64,000 nt of DNA. Source: an uncultured Collinsella sp. (lineage in GTDB: Bacteria; Actinomycetota; Coriobacteriia; Coriobacteriales; Coriobacteriaceae). Position numbers and translations under genes: made by a program. The DNA lies in NCBI GenBank assembly GCA_900757495.1, contig CAAENX010000007.1:1-64000 (forward strand), in the 5' to 3' direction. Numbering within the stretch: position 1 is the first letter of the stretch; every line of letters starts with the position of its first letter. The notes below the pieces were generated by a model. That model was not told the origin of the DNA, ran no database searches, and was given only the letters and a program-made list of their open reading frames with translations. Below are positions 32,764-41,909 of the stretch, piece by piece.

Positions 32764-33978
32764 ATGAAATACGACTTTACTTCGCTTATCGACCGCCACG
32801 GCATGGACGCCATCGCCGTTGACTCCTGGGGCGAGATCCCTGGCATGGCTCCGAACGCGCCCGACGAGGGCTTCGACCGCATCCCCATGTGGGTGGCGGA
32901 CATGAATTTTGCCACGGTGCCCACGGTCCAGGAGCACATCATTCAGCGCGCCCAGCATCCCATGTTTGGCTATTTCGATCCGCGCGACGAGTACTTCGAC
33001 CGCATCATCGAATGGCAGAGCCGACGTAATGGCGTCGAGGGTCTGCTCCCGGAGCATATCGGCTACGAAAACGGCGTGCTGGGCGGTGTCGTGTCGACCC
33101 TGCGGGCGTATGTCCAGCCGGGCGATGCGGTGCTGGTCCACAGCCCTACCTACATCGGCTTTACCAAGTCCATCGAAGCCGCGGGCTATCGCATTGTCCA
33201 CAGCCCGCTTAAGCTCGACGACCAGGGCGTGTGGCGCATGGACTTTGAGGACATGGAACGCAAGCTCACCCAAAACCACATCCACGCCGCGGTGTTCTGC
33301 TCGCCGCACAATCCTTGTGGCCGCGTATGGGAGCGCGACGAGATCGAGCGCGCCATGGACATCTATCGCCGGCACGATTGCGTGGTGATTTCGGACGAGA
33401 TTTGGTCCGACATCATCTTGCCCGGTCACAAGCATATCCCGACGCAGTCGGTGAGCGAGGATGCCCGCATGCGCACGGTCGCCCTCTATGCGCCCAGCAA
33501 GACGTTTAACCTGGCGGGCCTGGTCGGCAGCTACCACATCATCTATAACGAGACGCTGCGCGACCGCGTGTGCGCCGTGTCCAATAAGACCCACTACAAC
33601 GAGATGAATGTCCTTTCGATGCATGCGCTTATCGGCGCCTACCAGCCGCAGGGCTACGAGTGGCTCGATGAGCTCAACGAGGTTATCGAGGGCAACATTG
33701 ACTACTTCTGCGATTACGTGGACGAGCATTTTGAGGGCGTGTCCTATTCGCGCCCGCAGGGCACCTATATGGTGTTCCTGGACTGCACGGAGTGGTGCTG
33801 CGTGCATGGGCACGATATTCAGTGGCTGCTCGACGAGGGGGCGCGTGTGGGCGTGGGCTATCAGGACGGCCGTCCATTCCATGGACCTTGCCACATTCGC
33901 GTGAATCTGGCGCTGCCGCTTTCGCGTGTAAGGGAGGCGTGCGACCGCTTGGACCGCTACGTTTTTAATGCACGGTAA
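32764..33978 (+). CDS. PLP-dependent C-S lyase / aminotransferase (MalY/PatB family)
   Basis: 404 residues, start preceded by GGGAGC. Fold type I aminotransferase class I/II: the PLP lysine is K246 in YAPSKTFNLAGL. The motifs WVADMNFATVP, SPTYIGFTK, FCSPHNPCGRVW and SDEIWSDI are diagnostic of cystathionine beta-lyase-type MalY/PatB. The likely reaction is cleavage of cystathionine or cysteine to homocysteine or pyruvate with release of H2S or thiol. It stands alone, with a GC-rich hairpin after the stop (33994-34025) but no T-run. Confidence 0.9.
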   Translation: MKYDFTSLIDRHGMDAIAVDSWGEIPGMAPNAPDEGFDRIPMWVADMNFATVPTVQEHIIQRAQHPMFGYFDPRDEYFDRIIEWQSRRNGVEGLLPEHIGYENGVLGGVVSTLRAYVQPGDAVLVHSPTYIGFTKSIEAAGYRIVHSPLKLDDQGVWRMDFEDMERKLTQNHIHAAVFCSPHNPCGRVWERDEIERAMDIYRRHDCVVISDEIWSDIILPGHKHIPTQSVSEDARMRTVALYAPSKTFNLAGLVGSYHIIYNETLRDRVCAVSNKTHYNEMNVLSMHALIGAYQPQGYEWLDELNEVIEGNIDYFCDYVDEHFEGVSYSRPQGTYMVFLDCTEWCCVHGHDIQWLLDEGARVGVGYQDGRPFHGPCHIRVNLALPLSRVREACDRLDRYVFNAR

Positions 33979-34120
33979 GTGAGTGCTGCATGCGGGGCTG
34001 TCTGCCAGATTGGCTGGAAGGCCCCGTATGGTAAAGCATCTGTAACCATTGAGCGCAAGCGCGGTTTTGTCTGCTAATATCTTTGCTCTTGAGTCTGTAA
34101 ACAGGATCGTCTGGAGCTCG

Positions 34121-34990
34121 ATGAAAAGACCTCGTCGCTCGGCCGCCATATCGTTGTTTGTTGCGCTTGCAGTGGTGGGCGCCTTTGTCGTGGCGATAGC
34201 TGGCTGTTCCGGGTTGAATGATGGGGCCGCGGCGTCTGCATCAGAAGGCGCAGCCGCCTCGCAGGTCAAAGACGACAACCTTAAGACGCTCAACGTTGGC
34301 AGCGACCTCTATCCACCGTTTGTGTATAGCAACGAGTACGGCGATATTGTTGGCCTGGATGTCGATATTTTGACCGAGGCTTTGGGCCGCATTGGCTACA
34401 AGCCAAAGTACCAGCTGATCGACTGGGAAAAGAAGAAAGAGCTGCTGGCGAGCGGCGAGCTCGATTGCGTCATGGGCAGCTTTAGTATGACGGGCCGCGA
34501 AGGCGAGTATCGCTGGGCGGGGCCGTACCTTGCGAGCCGACAGGTGGTTGCTGTCGATCCCGAAAGCGATATCTACACGCTTGCCGATCTTGAGGGTAGG
34601 GTCGTGGCGGTCCAGTCCACCACCAAGCCCGAATCGATTCTGCTCAATCACACCAATGAAAACGTTCCGCAGATTAAGGAGCTCTACAGCTTTTCGGACC
34701 GCTCGTACCTGAACCCGGCGCTTGTCGAGGGCCTAGTCGACGCCATCGCCGCGCATGAGTCCTCGCTGCTCACCTACGAAAAAGACTATGGCGTGACGTA
34801 TCGCATTTTGTCTGAGCCGCTGCTAGAGGTTGGTTTGGGCACCGCTTTCGATATCAACGACACACGCGGCATCGACGTTAAGCTCACCCATGCCTACCAA
34901 GAAATGCTTGCCGATGGCACCATGGAGCGCCTGGTGTCAAAGTATTTTGATGACCCTTCGCCCTTTTTGAATGTGGAGGGCCTGTCATGA
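34121..34990 (+). CDS. Solute-binding lipoprotein (SBP_bac_3 type), probable sensor partner of the downstream kinase
   Basis: 289 residues from the ATG at 34121 (GGAGC upstream); an earlier in-frame start at 34049 has no ribosome site. The lipoprotein signal ends at lipobox IAGC (C29). The mature domain is a polar-amino-acid-type binding protein: LNVGSDLYPPFVYSNEYGDIVGLDVDILTEALGRIGY, then DCVMGSFSMTGREGEYRWAGPYL and a hinge. No ABC permease or ATPase gene is near. The stop overlaps the kinase start (ATGA), so the protein probably presents ligand to that kinase, not to a transporter. Confidence 0.85.
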   Translation: MKRPRRSAAISLFVALAVVGAFVVAIAGCSGLNDGAAASASEGAAASQVKDDNLKTLNVGSDLYPPFVYSNEYGDIVGLDVDILTEALGRIGYKPKYQLIDWEKKKELLASGELDCVMGSFSMTGREGEYRWAGPYLASRQVVAVDPESDIYTLADLEGRVVAVQSTTKPESILLNHTNENVPQIKELYSFSDRSYLNPALVEGLVDAIAAHESSLLTYEKDYGVTYRILSEPLLEVGLGTAFDINDTRGIDVKLTHAYQEMLADGTMERLVSKYFDDPSPFLNVEGLS

Positions 34991-37179
34991 TTGATGCGTC
35001 CGACCACACCGCTCAGGAGCGGGGCGATCGTTCGGCACGGGAATGGCTCATCGTCGTCCTGTTGGGGATAGCGCTCTCGATTGTTGCCGGCGTGACGAGC
35101 TACGCCTACACGACAGCTCAGGCCGAGCAGCGCTTTGCCGACGTTGTCGATTACGTGGCGACACAGAGCCTTTCCTACGATGCGTTCAACAGCGCCTATG
35201 CGACCAAAAACCTGATTCGCGTTATGGAGATCGCCGGAGAGGCGGCGCGCGATATGGAGCGCGACGGCTCGGTGGATAACGCTACGTTGGAGCAATATGC
35301 TGACCAGTTTAATGTGACAGCGCTGATCGTAACGGATGCATCGGGCAACTTGGTGTCCGAGTCCTCGAAGGATGACGTGGGCTACGAGTCGCTCGCCGCG
35401 AATCTCAAAGAGGCGCCTGTGCTGGAGGTGGCAGCCCATCCGCTTAAGTCCTATACCGCTCGCATTACGCTTGCGGACGATTCGGTCGCAGACATTGGCT
35501 GCGTGGCCCGGCGGGACGGTGAGGGCATCGTTGTCGCGGTGAGGCACCAGAGCGCCAAGGCGGTCGCGAGCAATACGCTCAAGTTGCAGAGCTTGCTCGA
35601 TGGTTATGAGACCATCGATAGCGGCAATATCGTGATCGAAAACGACGGTAAGGTCGTTGCGACCAACGCTGTTGAGCCCGCCGTGTCAGGCGTGTTCGAT
35701 TTGCCTGCGACGGATGCCATCGTTGTCAACGGCATTAAGGAGCGTTGCCTGGCTGGTAAGGTCAGATTGGTTAACGACAGCGGTGAGTGGTATCTGGGCA
35801 CATTTGGTAAAGCGCGCGATTTTTACGTGTACACCTATGCTCCCGCGCAGCGTTACTTTGAGGTTGTTGCCGCTGTTGTTGCCAGCGTGTTGGCACTCTA
35901 CGGCGGTGTTATAGCCACTGTTGTGTTGGTGCGCCGCCGCGCCGAGAGCCAACGCTTTGCCGACCTGTTGCTGCAGGAGCGCGACTATGGCGACAAACTG
36001 GCAAAAGCGGCGCGCGAAGCTTCGTCTGCCAACTCTGCAAAGACGGAGTTCCTGCGTCGCATGAGTCACGACCTGCGCACGCCCATCAACGGCATTCGCG
36101 GTATGGTCGAGGTGGGCAATGCCAACGCGGACGACTTGCAATAGCAGACTGAGTGCCGCTCAAAGATCTGGACGGCGTCGGGACTGTTGCTCGACCTTGC
36201 GAACGAGGCACTCGATATGAGCCGCTTGGAGAGCGGGCAGGTCGACCTGAATCTCGTGCCTACAGATATGGTGGCCCTCAACCGTGAGGTGTGCGATATT
36301 CTGGAGCGCCAAGCCGAGGAGCGCCTGGTGACAATTATCTGCGACCAACGGACTCTTGATCATCCCTATGCCCGGGTGAGCGTGACGCACCTCAAGCGTC
36401 TGTTGCTCAATATTGCCGGTAATGCCGTCAAGTACAACCGCCAGGGCGGCTATGTTCGCCTGACATGCCGCGAGGTGGAGCCGGTGGACGGTGTCCCCGT
36501 CTATGAATACACGATCGCCGATAACGGCATTGGCATGAGCGAGGAGTTTCAACAGCACCTCTACGAGCCGTTCAGCCGCGAGGAACAGCAGGTGGAAGGC
36601 GCTTCATCGGGAACTGGCCTGGGCGCGTCTATTGCCAAACAGTTGGTCGAGCTTATGGGCGGAACCATGAGCTTTACGAGCGCCTTGGGGCGGGGGACGA
36701 CGTTTACCATTTGCCTGCCGTTTGAGAAGTGCAAGAGTTCCGAGATTCCCCAGGCAGTTCGCGTGGATGCAGGCGACAGCGACGTGATCCAGGGCCTGCG
36801 TGTTTTGCTCGTAGAGGATAACGACCTGAATGCCGAGATCGCACAGTTTACGCTCGACCGCGCCGGTGCCGTCGTGACGCATGTTAAAGATGGCGAGTCT
36901 GCCGTCGAGACGTTTGCCGCGAGCGCGCCGCACGAGTACGACGTGGTATTGATGGACATCATGATGCCCGGCATCGATGGCCTTGAGGCCACGCGTCAGA
37001 TTCGAGCGCTCGATCGCGAGGACGCCGCGACCACGCCGATTATCGCCGTGAGCGCCAATGCCTTTGCCGACGACCGTAGGCTTTCGCGCGAGGCGGGCAT
37101 GAACGCGCATCTGAGCAAACCCGTGAGTTCTCAGGATCTCGTTGAGGCGCTTGCGCACATAGCCGCCGACGCTTCATAA
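34987..37179 (+). pseudogene. Hybrid sensor histidine kinase interrupted by an in-frame TAG
   Basis: One frame of 730 codons broken only by TAG at 36142-36144. The first 385 residues hold TM1 (WLIVVLLGIALSIVAGVTSYAYT), a Cache/PAS-like outer domain of about 250 residues, TM2 (FEVVAAVVASVLALYGGVIATVVLV), and the HisKA start with H361 in FLRRMSHDLRTPING. Directly after the TAG the same frame continues QTECRSKIWTASGLLLDLANEAL, the second HisKA helix. HATPase_c (NIAGNAVKYN, DNGIGM, GTGLGAS) and a receiver with phospho-Asp about 657 (VLMDIMMPGIDG) follow. As written it makes a truncated, inactive kinase. Nonsense mutation, sequencing error or rare readthrough are the options. The remainder is intact, so the lesion is recent. 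It is coupled to the binding lipoprotein. Confidence 0.8.
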
Positions 37180-37180
37180 A

Positions 37181-37230
37181 CAAATAGCTCGGTTCCAATA
37201 CTGGTTGGAACCGAGCCATTTTGCTATTTG
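37181..37230. terminator. Bidirectional terminator
   Basis: The 12-bp perfect stem GCTCGGTTCCAA/TTGGAACCGAGC (37187-37198/37205-37216) is extended by CAAATAGC/GCTATTTG outside. CATTTTG follows on the plus strand. It separates the convergent kinase and flavin-protein genes. Confidence 0.75.
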
Positions 37231-37248
37231 CAGGACCTGTTTTTGGGC

Positions 37249-37728
37249 TTACTTTTCATGGATCTGCTTGCCGCAAAGATGCTCAATCGAAATCTCGTAG
37301 AGTTGGACGCCCTTGATGTCTTTGGCGATTTCCTCTTCAACTTCTTCGGCAGAGGGGTAGTACTTAAGCGCGAGCTGGCGGACTTTGTCCTCGATAAACG
37401 CAGGTGTCTCATCTACCAGACGGCAACGACCAAAGACCACGGTGCTCATAACATAGGGAGCCCAGTCATCGTCCTTGTACCACTCGTTGCCGTAAACGGT
37501 AAAGCAGACTTTATCATCACGCCTGAGTGAATCGACCTTGTGGCCAGCCTTGGCACCATGGAAATAAATCTTGTCGTGCTCGGCGTCAAAGAAGTAGTTG
37601 ACGGGAATGGCATACGGGTAGCCACCATCGCCGTTGACGGCAAAGACACCGCGCTTGCAGATAGCGAGCAACTCGCGCGCTTCCTCGTCAGTGATGGCGC
37701 GTTTCTTTCGACGTAAGGGCCTAAACAT
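37249..37728 (-). CDS. Pyridoxamine 5'-phosphate oxidase-like FMN split-barrel protein (NimA-like)
   Basis: 159 residues from the ATG at 37728 with AAAGGAAG upstream. Typical split-barrel pattern: ITDEEARELLAICKRGVFAVNGDGGYPYAIPVNYFF, KIYFHGAKAGHKVDSLRRDDKVCFTVYG, STVVFGRCRLVDE. Related proteins bind FMN, F420 or heme; the NimA subgroup reduces nitroimidazoles. It is a cytoplasmic, probably dimeric flavoprotein. The substrate cannot be told from sequence. Single gene between a shared terminator and the kinase at 37771 on the same strand, with a 42-bp gap. Confidence 0.8.
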   Translation of the reverse strand: MFRPLRRKKRAITDEEARELLAICKRGVFAVNGDGGYPYAIPVNYFFDAEHDKIYFHGAKAGHKVDSLRRDDKVCFTVYGNEWYKDDDWAPYVMSTVVFGRCRLVDETPAFIEDKVRQLALKYYPSAEEVEEEIAKDIKGVQLYEISIEHLCGKQIHEK

Positions 37729-37770
37729 CGTTGGCTTCCTTTCTAACTGTGCATGGTGGGTGGGCACAAA

Positions 37771-40575
37771 CTATAGCGAAACAGTTCCGTTTTTCTTGAT
37801 GCGGGCGAGGATGTTTTTGAGCTTGTTAAAGTCGAGCGGTTTGGGCAGATGGGCGTTCATGCCGGCATCGTGTGCCGCCTTGGCGTCCTCGGCAAAGGCA
37901 TTGGCGGTGAGCGCGATGATGGGGATGTCGGCTGCATCGGCCTTCTCGCTCAGACGAATCGCGCGAGTTGCCTCGTAGCCATCCATACCCGGCATCATGA
38001 TGTCCATCAGGATCGCATCGAAGCTGCCGGCGGGACGACTAGTGTATAGTTCGACCGCTTCTTTGCCGTCGGCGGCGCGAGTTACGACGATGCCTTCGCT
38101 TTCGAGCAGGGCCTGGGCAATTTCGGCATTGAGCTCGTTGTCTTCGGCCAAAAGAACGTTCATGCCGGCAAGCGAGCAGCTGATCGCCTGCTCGTCCGCA
38201 CCTTCTCTTGCCTGAGGGTTCTTGTCGATATCGAGCGGAATCTGGACGTTGAACGTACTTCCCATGCCGACCTCGCTCGAAATCTCAATCGTGCCGCCCA
38301 TCATGTCTATGAGCGATTTGACGATCGGCATGCCCATGCCAGTTCCCTGAAATTTACTGCGGGCATCGTTGCCCTCTTGGGCAAACGGTTCGTAGATGTG
38401 CTTTAGAAACTCGGGCGACATGCCGATGCCGGTGTCCGAGACGCTAAAGCAAAACACGGCGTGCTCGTCGTCGACCGGCTTGATGGTCGATGAGAACGTG
38501 ACGGTGCCTCCGTGCTTGTTGTACTTGATGCTGTTGTCGAGCAGGTTGACAAGGATCTGCCGAATATGGGTGGGGCTGCCGATCATATATTGGTCGACAG
38601 CGTAGGGCTCGCTGGTGTCGAGCATGGTTATGCCGCGGTCCGATGCGCGGAGCTTGCACAGTACGAGCGCATTGTCGCACAGCTCTTTAAGGTTGAATGA
38701 TTCGTGCTCGAGCGTCACTTTGCGCTCCTCGATCCTGCCCATCTCGAGGATGTCGTTAATCAGTGACAGCAGGTGATTGGCGGCAACGCGCGCCTTGGCG
38801 CGGCTTTCGCGGGCGACCTGCATGTCGCCTTCTCTCAATTCCTCAATTTCGATAAGGCCCAGGATGCCGTTGAGCGGCGTGCGGATGTCGTGGCTCATGC
38901 GCGTGAGGAAAGCGGTTTTGGCGGCGTTGGCGGCATCGGCTTTCTGCCGTTCCTCCTGTGCGCGGTAAAGCGACCAGACAAGGATGACGATGCCGGTGAG
39001 CAAAATGCAGATGACGACTGCCGCAATGACGATGCGGTTGCGGTAGAGAAGTCGGAACGCATCCGATTCTTGCGCCGAGTACGATGTGGGGAAATAGCTG
39101 TTTGCAGAGAGCGATTCACCTGCATTGACGATGCCCTTATTGATGATTCCCAGCAGCTCGGGCTTGCCGCGCGAAATTAAACACGATAGTTGTGCCGTGT
39201 TGGTGAGTTCCTGTGTTTCGAAATCCTCGATGTCGTAGATGTCGCGGAGAGTTTCCAGGCGCGTGCTGGGGACAATGATGCAACGTGCCTTCCCCTCATC
39301 GAGGGCTTTGAGCACCTCGCCGTCATTCGAATACTCGGTTACCGTTGCGTTCGGAAAGAGACTTTCGAGCTCAAAACGGTTAACGATTGTGCTCTTTGTA
39401 CAAGCGATGTTCTTAAGGTCGCTGTTCAGGTTTTTGCCATTGTGAATGGCGGTCAGCGAAACCGTTCCCATCGAGTTTGACTGGATGACCCCTGTCTGCT
39501 CGGCGAGCCAGTAGTCGCGAAACAACGGCAGGGCGACATCGATGGTTCCGTTGGAAAGGGCTTTGATCATTTGCTTGTTGTTCGAGAGTGCGATTGTTTT
39601 GACCGTAATGTCAAACTTGTCGTGCAACGTCGTTGCAAGCGAGGCGAGCGACCCTTCCATCTCGCCGTCGTCATTTTGCGTACAGTAGGGAAGTTGGTTT
39701 TTAAGATAGCCGAGCGTGATGGTATTGCCGTTTTCTTTGAGCCAGGTGGTCTCGGTGCCGGTGAGCGGTGACGAGCCACTGTTTTGGGTCGAGTAACTCG
39801 TTTTGACTTCCTCGTTATAGCGCGGGTTATCGCGGGCGATGGTCGTCATGGCGGCGTTGATGTCGTTCATCAGGTCAGGGCGGCTTTTGGGAACGGCAAA
39901 ATAGTAGTCGCTCGAGCCTACGTAGAACATGGGTGACGCATCGGGCGACGAAATGGTGTCGTTCATGATGACGGCGTCGACCTCGCCGTCTGCAAGCGCC
40001 TCAAAGAGGGCGCTGCCGGTGTCGATTTCTTTATAGGTGCAGGTAACGTCTTCGTTGGCGAGCCACTGCTGGCCGACGATAGTTTGCATAACGCCAGAGT
40101 TGCAGCCGATGGTGAGGCCTTGGAGCGCCTGAGGGTCACCCTTGGCTAGATCGTCGCGGTCGGGCCTGGCGTAGATATAGTAGCGCTCGGTGCCCTCGGG
40201 ATTTGAGGAAAAGAGCAGCTTCTGCTCGCGTTCTGCCGAATACGAGATGTTGGGCATGAGGTCGATTTCGCCTGCCTCGAGCATGTCCATAAGCTCGGAG
40301 AAGGTGCCGCTAACGTATTCGTATTGCCAGCCCTTTGTGTAATACGAGAGGGTCTGGAGGTACTCGTAGCCCCATCCCGAGAGGCGCTCGCCCGGCGTGC
40401 CTTCCTGGAAGCCTTTGTTGTTGACGAGCCAGCCAACGCGGACCGTCTTGACCTGGTGGTCGGAGTCGGCGGCAAAGGCGGGGGCAGGCATGACGGCGCT
40501 CAGTACGGTGAGTACGGCAACCGCGACGGCTAGGGTGCGATATAGAGCCAAACGAAGGATGGCGGAAGGTTTCAC
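37771..40575 (-). CDS. BvgS-like hybrid histidine kinase with two fused solute-binding domains
   Basis: 934 residues. The signal peptide ends near APAFAADS (about 35). Two SBP_bac_3 domains follow: the first from about 43 (VRVGWLVNNKGFQEG), the second from about 290 (ITLGYLKNQLPYCTQNDDGEMEGSL). A TM helix (IVIAAVVICILLTGIVILVWSLY) and short coiled coil lead to HisKA (FLTRMSHDIRTPLNG), HATPase_c (NLLDNSIKYN, DTGIGM, GTGMGMPIV) and a receiver with D858 (ILMDIMMPGMDG). It senses small solutes outside the cell directly. No HPt domain or DNA-binding output regulator is encoded nearby, so the signalling partner is unknown. This is the intact, fused version of the split system at 34121-37179. Confidence 0.9.
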   Translation of the reverse strand: MKPSAILRLALYRTLAVAVAVLTVLSAVMPAPAFAADSDHQVKTVRVGWLVNNKGFQEGTPGERLSGWGYEYLQTLSYYTKGWQYEYVSGTFSELMDMLEAGEIDLMPNISYSAEREQKLLFSSNPEGTERYYIYARPDRDDLAKGDPQALQGLTIGCNSGVMQTIVGQQWLANEDVTCTYKEIDTGSALFEALADGEVDAVIMNDTISSPDASPMFYVGSSDYYFAVPKSRPDLMNDINAAMTTIARDNPRYNEEVKTSYSTQNSGSSPLTGTETTWLKENGNTITLGYLKNQLPYCTQNDDGEMEGSLASLATTLHDKFDITVKTIALSNNKQMIKALSNGTIDVALPLFRDYWLAEQTGVIQSNSMGTVSLTAIHNGKNLNSDLKNIACTKSTIVNRFELESLFPNATVTEYSNDGEVLKALDEGKARCIIVPSTRLETLRDIYDIEDFETQELTNTAQLSCLISRGKPELLGIINKGIVNAGESLSANSYFPTSYSAQESDAFRLLYRNRIVIAAVVICILLTGIVILVWSLYRAQEERQKADAANAAKTAFLTRMSHDIRTPLNGILGLIEIEELREGDMQVARESRAKARVAANHLLSLINDILEMGRIEERKVTLEHESFNLKELCDNALVLCKLRASDRGITMLDTSEPYAVDQYMIGSPTHIRQILVNLLDNSIKYNKHGGTVTFSSTIKPVDDEHAVFCFSVSDTGIGMSPEFLKHIYEPFAQEGNDARSKFQGTGMGMPIVKSLIDMMGGTIEISSEVGMGSTFNVQIPLDIDKNPQAREGADEQAISCSLAGMNVLLAEDNELNAEIAQALLESEGIVVTRAADGKEAVELYTSRPAGSFDAILMDIMMPGMDGYEATRAIRLSEKADAADIPIIALTANAFAEDAKAAHDAGMNAHLPKPLDFNKLKNILARIKKNGTVSL

Positions 40576-40661
40576 ATGTAATCCTATCGAGTCGAGACAG
40601 TATCACATAAGGATACCAGCTCAACCTGCCCACTCAGCCACCGCACCGCTAAACGGTCAGG

Positions 40662-40717
40662 TAGTCATTGGGGACGTTCTTGTTTGACTAGTCATTTAAG
40701 AACGTCCCCAATGACTA
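40662..40717. repeat. REP-like palindrome, family B copy 3
   Basis: TAGTCATTGGGGACGTTCTT ... AAGAACGTCCCCAATGACTA: a perfect 20-bp pair of arms with the asymmetric centre GTTTGACTAGTCATTT. The centre lets orientation be read: the copy at 58419 is this sequence inverted. Confidence 0.8.
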
Positions 40718-40788
40718 GTTCCGTTTGCGGGGGAGGCGTGGGACAATACCGAGCGAATGTGATTGGGCGTCTGGGAAAAGAGGTCGCG

Positions 40789-41214
40789 ATGAACAAGTTG
40801 AGGACGCTTGCTGACGTGTTGCGCCAGGCTGGCTTTGCGCGCATCACGGGCCTGTTTCTCGTCTTCTATCTGCTGTGCTCGACGGCCGTCTGGCTGTCCG
40901 AGCCCACGACCCTCACGTTTGGCGACGGCCTCTGGTTTAGCTTTGAGACCGTATCGACGATCGGCTTCGGTGATATCCCGGCCGAGACGCCGGTTGCCCG
41001 CGCTATCACCGTCGTTTTGAGCGTCATCAGCATCTTCTACATCGCCATGCTCACGGGCGTGGCGGTGAACTACTGCAACACGCTCATCAAGATGCGCCAA
41101 AAGGACACCATGGCGCGCTTTATGGACGATCTCGAGCATTTGGAAGAGCTCGATCGTGACGAGCTCGCCGACCTGTCGCGCCGTGTGCGCGAATATCGCC
41201 GACGCCAACGCTAG
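40789..41214 (+). CDS. Small potassium channel (two-TM, Ion_trans_2)
   Basis: 141 residues from the ATG at 40789 (AAGAGG upstream). Helix 1 (ITGLFLVFYLLCSTAVWL), pore loop with selectivity filter TIGFGD (57-62), helix 2 (AITVVLSVISIFYIAMLTGVAVNY), then a charged helical tail (MDDLEHLEELDRDELADLSRRVREYRRRQR) likely to be a tetramer coiled coil. There is no RCK or cyclic-nucleotide domain. It would form a K+-selective tetramer in the cytoplasmic membrane. The LOG-family gene follows 36 bp later on the same strand and may be co-transcribed. Confidence 0.85.
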   Translation: MNKLRTLADVLRQAGFARITGLFLVFYLLCSTAVWLSEPTTLTFGDGLWFSFETVSTIGFGDIPAETPVARAITVVLSVISIFYIAMLTGVAVNYCNTLIKMRQKDTMARFMDDLEHLEELDRDELADLSRRVREYRRRQR

Positions 41215-41250
41215 AACGGGCGACGCGCGTCACGACGAGGGGGACTGAAT

Positions 41251-41784
41251 ATGAATATCACGGTATACCTGGGCGCGAGCGTCGGCAACGACCCGGCGTT
41301 TCTGCCTGCAGTGCGAGAGCTCGGCACGTGGATTGGCTCCAACGGCCACGCGCTGGTATACGGCGGCTCCAAGTCGGGCCTGATGGGCGCGCTTGCCGAT
41401 AGCGTGCTCAATGCTGGCGGGCATGTGACGGGCGTTGAGCCGAGCTTTTTTATCGAGGCAGAGTTTCAACACGACGGTATTGACGATCTCATCGTGACGA
41501 GTGACATGGCCGAGCGTAAGGCCAAGATGATCGAGCTCGGCGACGCGTTCATCGCCTTCCCGGGCGGTACGGGCACGCTCGAGGAGATTGCCGAGGTCAT
41601 GTCCGCCGTGTCGTTGGGGCATCTCGATGCGCCGTGCATCCTGTACAACCTCGGGGGCTACTACAACGATCTTAAGTCGCTGCTCGGGCGCATGATCGAC
41701 AAGGGCCTATCGAGCCCGCAGCGCCAGACCGGCATCTACTTTGCCGACGACCTGCGTCAAATCGCATCGATTATCGGCGCCTAA
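41251..41784 (+). CDS. LOG-family protein (Rossmann fold, nucleotide 5'-monophosphate phosphoribohydrolase-like)
   Basis: 177 residues. It carries VYLGASVG at the N-terminus, YGGSKSGLMGALAD, and the diagnostic PGGTGTLEEIAEV (from 104), the PGGxGTxxE motif of LOG/TIGR00730 proteins. Characterised relatives hydrolyse cytokinin riboside monophosphates or purine nucleoside monophosphates to base and ribose-5-phosphate. The bacterial role is probably in nucleotide salvage. Cytoplasmic, usually dimeric, normal length for the family. It follows the potassium-channel gene; no functional link is evident. Confidence 0.85.
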   Translation: MNITVYLGASVGNDPAFLPAVRELGTWIGSNGHALVYGGSKSGLMGALADSVLNAGGHVTGVEPSFFIEAEFQHDGIDDLIVTSDMAERKAKMIELGDAFIAFPGGTGTLEEIAEVMSAVSLGHLDAPCILYNLGGYYNDLKSLLGRMIDKGLSSPQRQTGIYFADDLRQIASIIGA

Positions 41785-41909
41785 GCCTTAGGCTCATCGC
41801 TCGTGCGGCACCCAACGGCACCGTTCGCGGCGTAGATGGTTAGCCCGCCCGAGGCCTGCTCGTCCTACAATAAAACGTATCTTTGTCGATTTGACCACGG
41901 GAGGTCCCG

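Noticed and set aside
32632..34293. 553-codon open frame on the minus strand
   Set aside because: Antisense to the MalY/PatB-type lyase and to the start of the binding-protein gene; no motifs and no ribosome site.
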